DNA of 8,127 nt from Candidatus Pacearchaeota archaeon RBG_13_36_9. Lineage in GTDB: Archaea > Nanobdellota > Nanobdellia > Pacearchaeales > GW2011-AR1. Below, piece after piece: positions 7,001-8,127 of the stretch. Position 1 is the stretch's first letter, and each line of letters starts with the position of its first letter. A program made the translations under genes and the position numbers. The notes beneath the pieces were generated by a model that saw nothing but the letters and a program-made list of their open reading frames with translations, had not been told where the DNA came from and did no database searches. The stretch covers positions 1 through 8,127 of the forward strand of contig MFWN01000079.1 in assembly GCA_001786395.1 (NCBI GenBank), given 5' to 3'.

Positions 7001-7300
7001 ATCATTGCCTCCCGTAGCAGAGACAATTAAGGTGCTCCCAATATAAAGCGCTGATGGGAATCCTGAAATATCTGTTGGGTCTGTAGGCGGAGTATCTCCT
7101 GCAGTAATCCTATCTGTAAAAACAGGGGAATAAAATGTTCCATCACTTGCCTTTGCTCTAACTTCTATCCTGCTGTGAAAATCAGATGGTTGCAGAACAT
7201 AAGTCTCTCCTGTAGAGTAGGACTTAACTATAACACCCCTATCTATATTATAAAACTCATAATAATAAGTTATTGTATCTCCATCTGCATCAATAGAATC
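4061..7300 (-). CDS. C-terminal 1079 residues of a giant Ig-repeat surface protein, TM-anchored with cytoplasmic tail
   Basis: Open from the break at 7300 (preceded in this frame by TAA TAG) to the TAA at 4061. The GTG at 6814 is only an internal Val codon. Numbering from 7300: Ig-like repeats carrying DADGD at residues 4, 100 and 196; two further Ig-like domains (about 263-362 and 362-452); a carboxypeptidase-regulatory-like domain (about 455-550); a DPANN-type domain ending in a CTNWDYANRTCLGQWD signature (595-610). A four-Cys segment (C642, C647, C658, C661) and eleven glycines (669-679) follow. Two membrane-proximal beta domains of the CARDB/NEW3 style (682-907) lead to a TM helix (912-933). 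The basic tail (934-1079) has a helical WPEKL motif near 1031. About 25 extracellular N-glycosylation sequons are present. Role: adhesin or cell-envelope protein (inference). It has no signal peptide of its own and must derive from the upstream reading frame. Confidence 0.88.
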   Translation of the reverse strand, partial: DSIDADGDTITYYYEFYNIDRGVIVKSYSTGETYVLQPSDFHSRIEVRAKASDGTFYSPVFTDRITAGDTPPTDPTDISGFPSALYIGSTLIVSATGGNDADGDPINYIFRFYNVNHGTVSQDWGVNQYKVTSDDVHDTIRVYARSNNTWGNSPGNYYEEDFVDNTAPTLPAQNAPASDSLFNSNWVLLNCSGSIDADGDVPVYHYFGDMISGSTYLGANNTKTNYNWTGLIDGVYSWKCLAGDGRDNSSATSIRTFTIDSSPPAVELISPIDGSIVSFFQNSFGANFTDRDLSNATFYIWNSTRSLVAAQVKELSGISNSVSLSFVLPYDDNYTWNYYSCDKLNNCKFSDKNRTLTIDTTAPKFEQVKSWDIEIGQQINLEVNVSDRVGVYSVNASIVYPDYSTAGCDMVYSSGLWDCSSITLTLPGEYLVNYTVSDSLGNKNSTTDWFEVYDRYSWNVALSDYINSPVSGVGIIFYKSYNSKILLSNATDVNGKASFFVNKRFYDISNLISTHKFILRGVNFTNDSCAPILNYYLTSEPFEETILLHRFKDISSFGIAANSKGLENNPVNMTFDYSSIFYNISDLNKLEVVKCTNWDYANRTCLGQWDILASLRNISGKTITADSVGFGNNAYFLAENSCGTKGCEPAFGENSANCADCRVSPPDNGGGGGGGGGGGPLKPALNISGTVGGIGIGTSSIYEEMFSGDSKTVSVGLTNTLSKPASVTLAAEGEAASLLSFVNSTISLNAKESKDFLIILAVPKDTVPKGYGGKIIIGSGNKSGEIPVNIIVLSEGKLLDLKIQPLVSEIKAGGTLEVKVNVINLGSSNINGTFELQLVEAETGKTFVRSEEEFAVENSTEEIKKLKIPAGAKSGQYFVRGIANYNSLGKELQATSIASIAIGSEGVSNTSYLFYLVLAVLLILCVVIIVLIIRYLKNRKQPKQANKKEYKKQEGEGNKINLREESEETSLSGVKDQLERETKDLSRKVNIKSKNNEAEKRVQKGLGAICKLIRQDYNDSFIRNLFVKQEWPEKLVIQMIIKSHLLELENKLKSPRFGERDAKEIKNKLDTIRKELSKF
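4106..4498 (-). other. Cytoplasmic tail region of the surface protein
   Basis: After the TM helix come about 60 residues of Lys/Glu/Gln-rich linker. Then follows a helical segment (KGLGAICKLIRQDYNDSFIR, then NLFVKQEWPEKL) resembling a helical motif with a conserved Trp-Pro seen at the end of many DPANN membrane proteins, and a final coiled-coil-like helix (ENKLKSPRFGERDAKEIKNK). Such a tail is long for a simple anchor and suggests a cytosolic partner. The motif assignment is from memory. Confidence 0.5.
5264..5296 (-). repeat. Poly-glycine tract (11 Gly codons), partly a GGT microsatellite
   Basis: Eleven consecutive Gly codons include five GGT in a row (5270-5284). They separate the large N-terminal repeat region and its Cys segment from the membrane-proximal domains, so this is a flexible hinge. 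Trinucleotide runs can slip, but changes would keep the frame and only alter hinge length. Confidence 0.85.
6701..6724 (-). repeat. DADGD repeat signature, third copy
   Basis: Encodes GSIDADGD at the start of an Ig-like repeat. It starts 288 nt after the equivalent point of the second copy. Confidence 0.7.
6989..7012 (-). repeat. DADGD repeat signature, second copy
   Basis: Encodes GGNDADGD, followed by PINYIFRFYN. It lies 288 nt from both the first and the third copies, so the repeat unit is 96 residues. Acidic Asp/Asn clusters of this kind occur in Ca-binding loops of cadherin/PKD-like domains; Ca binding here is inference. Confidence 0.7.
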
Positions 7301-8127
7301 CTATTAATTATAGCCGTATTAGATGAAACCAAATTACCCCATACAAATCCATCTGAAACCTGCACTTCACACCTGATAGAATCACCTTTATTTAATCCAG
7401 TCAAAGATAAATCCAAGGTCCGTCCAGTTTGTCCTGATAATAAAAACCCCCCATTATACCACCTAAATGTTCTATCCTGCTCTGTATCTTCATTATCATT
7501 GTCAGAGAAAGTTCCGCCGTCACATGAAATGATTTCATTAGTATAAGGGGCTGTATTAACTATAACAGGAGCAGAAACACTTGGCACCTGATTAGCAACT
7601 ATAAAAGACTGCTGCGCTGACTTTCCCAAATTTCCTGCAGAATCATTTGCATACCAATAATAATTAACAATGTCATGGGCAGTATAAGCACTCTTAGGAA
7701 TTGTATAATAATAAATATCTCCTGTATGAGCAGAAACTGTGTAGTTTACTCTTCCATTCAGCTCAAGCAGAACTTTTTCAAGATTTGCATCTATAATTGT
7801 GGCCCTTACCTCAACATCCTGCTCTTCATTCGGAGGATTTGGGTTTATCTGATAAGCTGAAAATGTAGGAACAACTGAGTCTATAGAGAAGCTTCTTGAA
7901 ACAGCTGTATTTATGTTTCCTGCATTATCTGTGGCAGTAGCATCTACTCTGCACATATTTGCGCCATTTGTTGTGCAATATTGTTGTATATCAATAGAAA
8001 TGGGGGTGCTGCAGGTTCTTGTTGCCCAACCTGCTGCAGGATAAGATTGAACTCCACTGTCCAGGATGCTGTATTGGCAGCTGGATAAGCCAGAAGTAGA
8101 ATCTGAGTCTGTAAAGCTTACAGAGAA
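7270..8127 (-). CDS. Upstream fragment of the same giant surface protein (5' end outside the window, frame broken)
   Basis: Open from the right edge (first complete codon 8127-8125) to TAA at 7270, giving 285 residues; the gene begins beyond the window. The ATG at 7956 is internal, as the 57 upstream codons are open and repeat-like. Residues 1-82 are an Ig-like domain of the DPANN type with paired Cys (SCQYSILDSG, WATRTCS, YCTTNGANMCRV) ending DNAGN and SFSID. Residues 83-178 are a second Ig-like domain (EVRATIIDANLEKVLLELNG to AGNLGKSAQQSFIV). Residues 179-276 are a third (DNDNEDTEQDRTFRWYNG to VSDGFVWGNLVSSNTAIINR). The last nine residues before the stop (ILLMQMEIQ) are out-of-frame reading of the DSIDADGD segment that continues in the downstream frame. 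The two fragments are thus one broken or mis-sequenced gene. Confidence 0.85.
   Translation of the reverse strand, partial: FSVSFTDSDSTSGLSSCQYSILDSGVQSYPAAGWATRTCSTPISIDIQQYCTTNGANMCRVDATATDNAGNINTAVSRSFSIDSVVPTFSAYQINPNPPNEEQDVEVRATIIDANLEKVLLELNGRVNYTVSAHTGDIYYYTIPKSAYTAHDIVNYYWYANDSAGNLGKSAQQSFIVANQVPSVSAPVIVNTAPYTNEIISCDGGTFSDNDNEDTEQDRTFRWYNGGFLLSGQTGRTLDLSLTGLNKGDSIRCEVQVSDGFVWGNLVSSNTAIINRILLMQMEIQ
7277..7300 (-). repeat. DADGD repeat signature, first copy, directly at the frame break
   Basis: Encodes DSIDADGD, followed by TITYYYEFYN. The upstream side of this repeat (its linker and first strand) is missing and the reading frame changes here. Confidence 0.7.
7295..7305 (-). other. 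Frame-break junction in the giant surface protein gene
   Basis: Upstream frame reads AAT AGG ATT CTA; downstream frame reads GAT TCT ATT GAT GCA. The frames overlap by one G, so a one-base gain or a two-base loss would restore the reading. The next repeat has GAT AGG ATT at the matching linker position, and the third repeat has GGA TCT ATT GAT GCA. The junction therefore looks like the join of a linker start to a repeat start, with the material between them missing. Confidence 0.75.

Noticed and set aside
6701..7300. Repeats as a CRISPR array
   Set aside because: The repeats are codon-phased protein repeats with a 288-nt period and diverged sequence.
7290..7310. Programmed -1 ribosomal frameshift in the surface protein gene
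   Set aside because: No slippery heptamer of the X-XXY-YYZ type is present, and the missing 26-residue stretch is better explained by a deletion or an assembly error.
7175..7546. Plus-strand frames opposite the surface protein (also 7675-7860, 4650-4991 and 3349-3531)
   Set aside because: They lie fully antisense to clearly coding sequence, show no domain or signal and have no initiation signals.
7270..7956. A separate 228-aa gene starting at ATG 7956
   Set aside because: The frame is open to the window edge with domain-like sequence and a Cys pattern that continues across the ATG.

Overview
The window looks like AT-rich archaeal DNA. TATA boxes of the form TTTATAAA lie about 25 bp before inferred start sites, one gene appears leaderless, and other starts use GAGG-type Shine-Dalgarno (SD) sites. 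The protein styles (Lys/Glu-rich coiled coils, sequon-rich secreted proteins, and a giant Ig-repeat surface protein with a poly-Gly linker, one C-terminal membrane helix and a basic cytoplasmic tail) fit a DPANN archaeon of the Woesearchaeota/Pacearchaeota kind. That placement is by recognition of style, not by a database search. No rRNA, tRNA, CRISPR array or insertion sequence was seen.

Left part, + strand (1-2193): a bidirectional-looking promoter region (1-88) precedes a membrane protein with signal peptide, glycosylatable Thr/Asn stalk, one TM helix and cytoplasmic coiled coil (89-904). A second TATA promoter then drives a two-gene operon: a 117-aa helical protein (977-1330) and a 286-aa protein (1333-2193). 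The C-terminal domain of the latter resembles the N-terminal domain of type II/IV secretion (GspE/VirB11/FlaI) ATPases, without the RecA motor.

Middle, - strand (2229-3926): two genes convergent to the first operon and nine bases apart, so probably one transcript. They encode a 359-aa coiled-coil protein and a 202-aa Lys/Ala/Pro-rich protein with an internal duplication. Their 134-bp upstream region carries a TATA box and a small palindrome over the expected start site.

Right part, - strand (4061 to the right edge): one very large cell-surface protein gene that enters from outside the window and is split by a frame break near 7300. Three DADGD-containing Ig-like repeats start exactly 288 nt apart. 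The repeat next to the break is short by about 79 nt, which points to an out-of-frame deletion (or an assembly collapse) rather than two genes.

Working model (inference): the coiled-coil proteins and the secretion-ATPase-like domain are cytosolic or membrane-associated accessory parts of a type IV pilus/archaellum-like or secretion-like apparatus. The two single-TM surface proteins would couple the outside to this scaffold through their cytoplasmic tails. No pilin, motor ATPase or platform protein lies in this window, so the link is by domain resemblance and gene context only.
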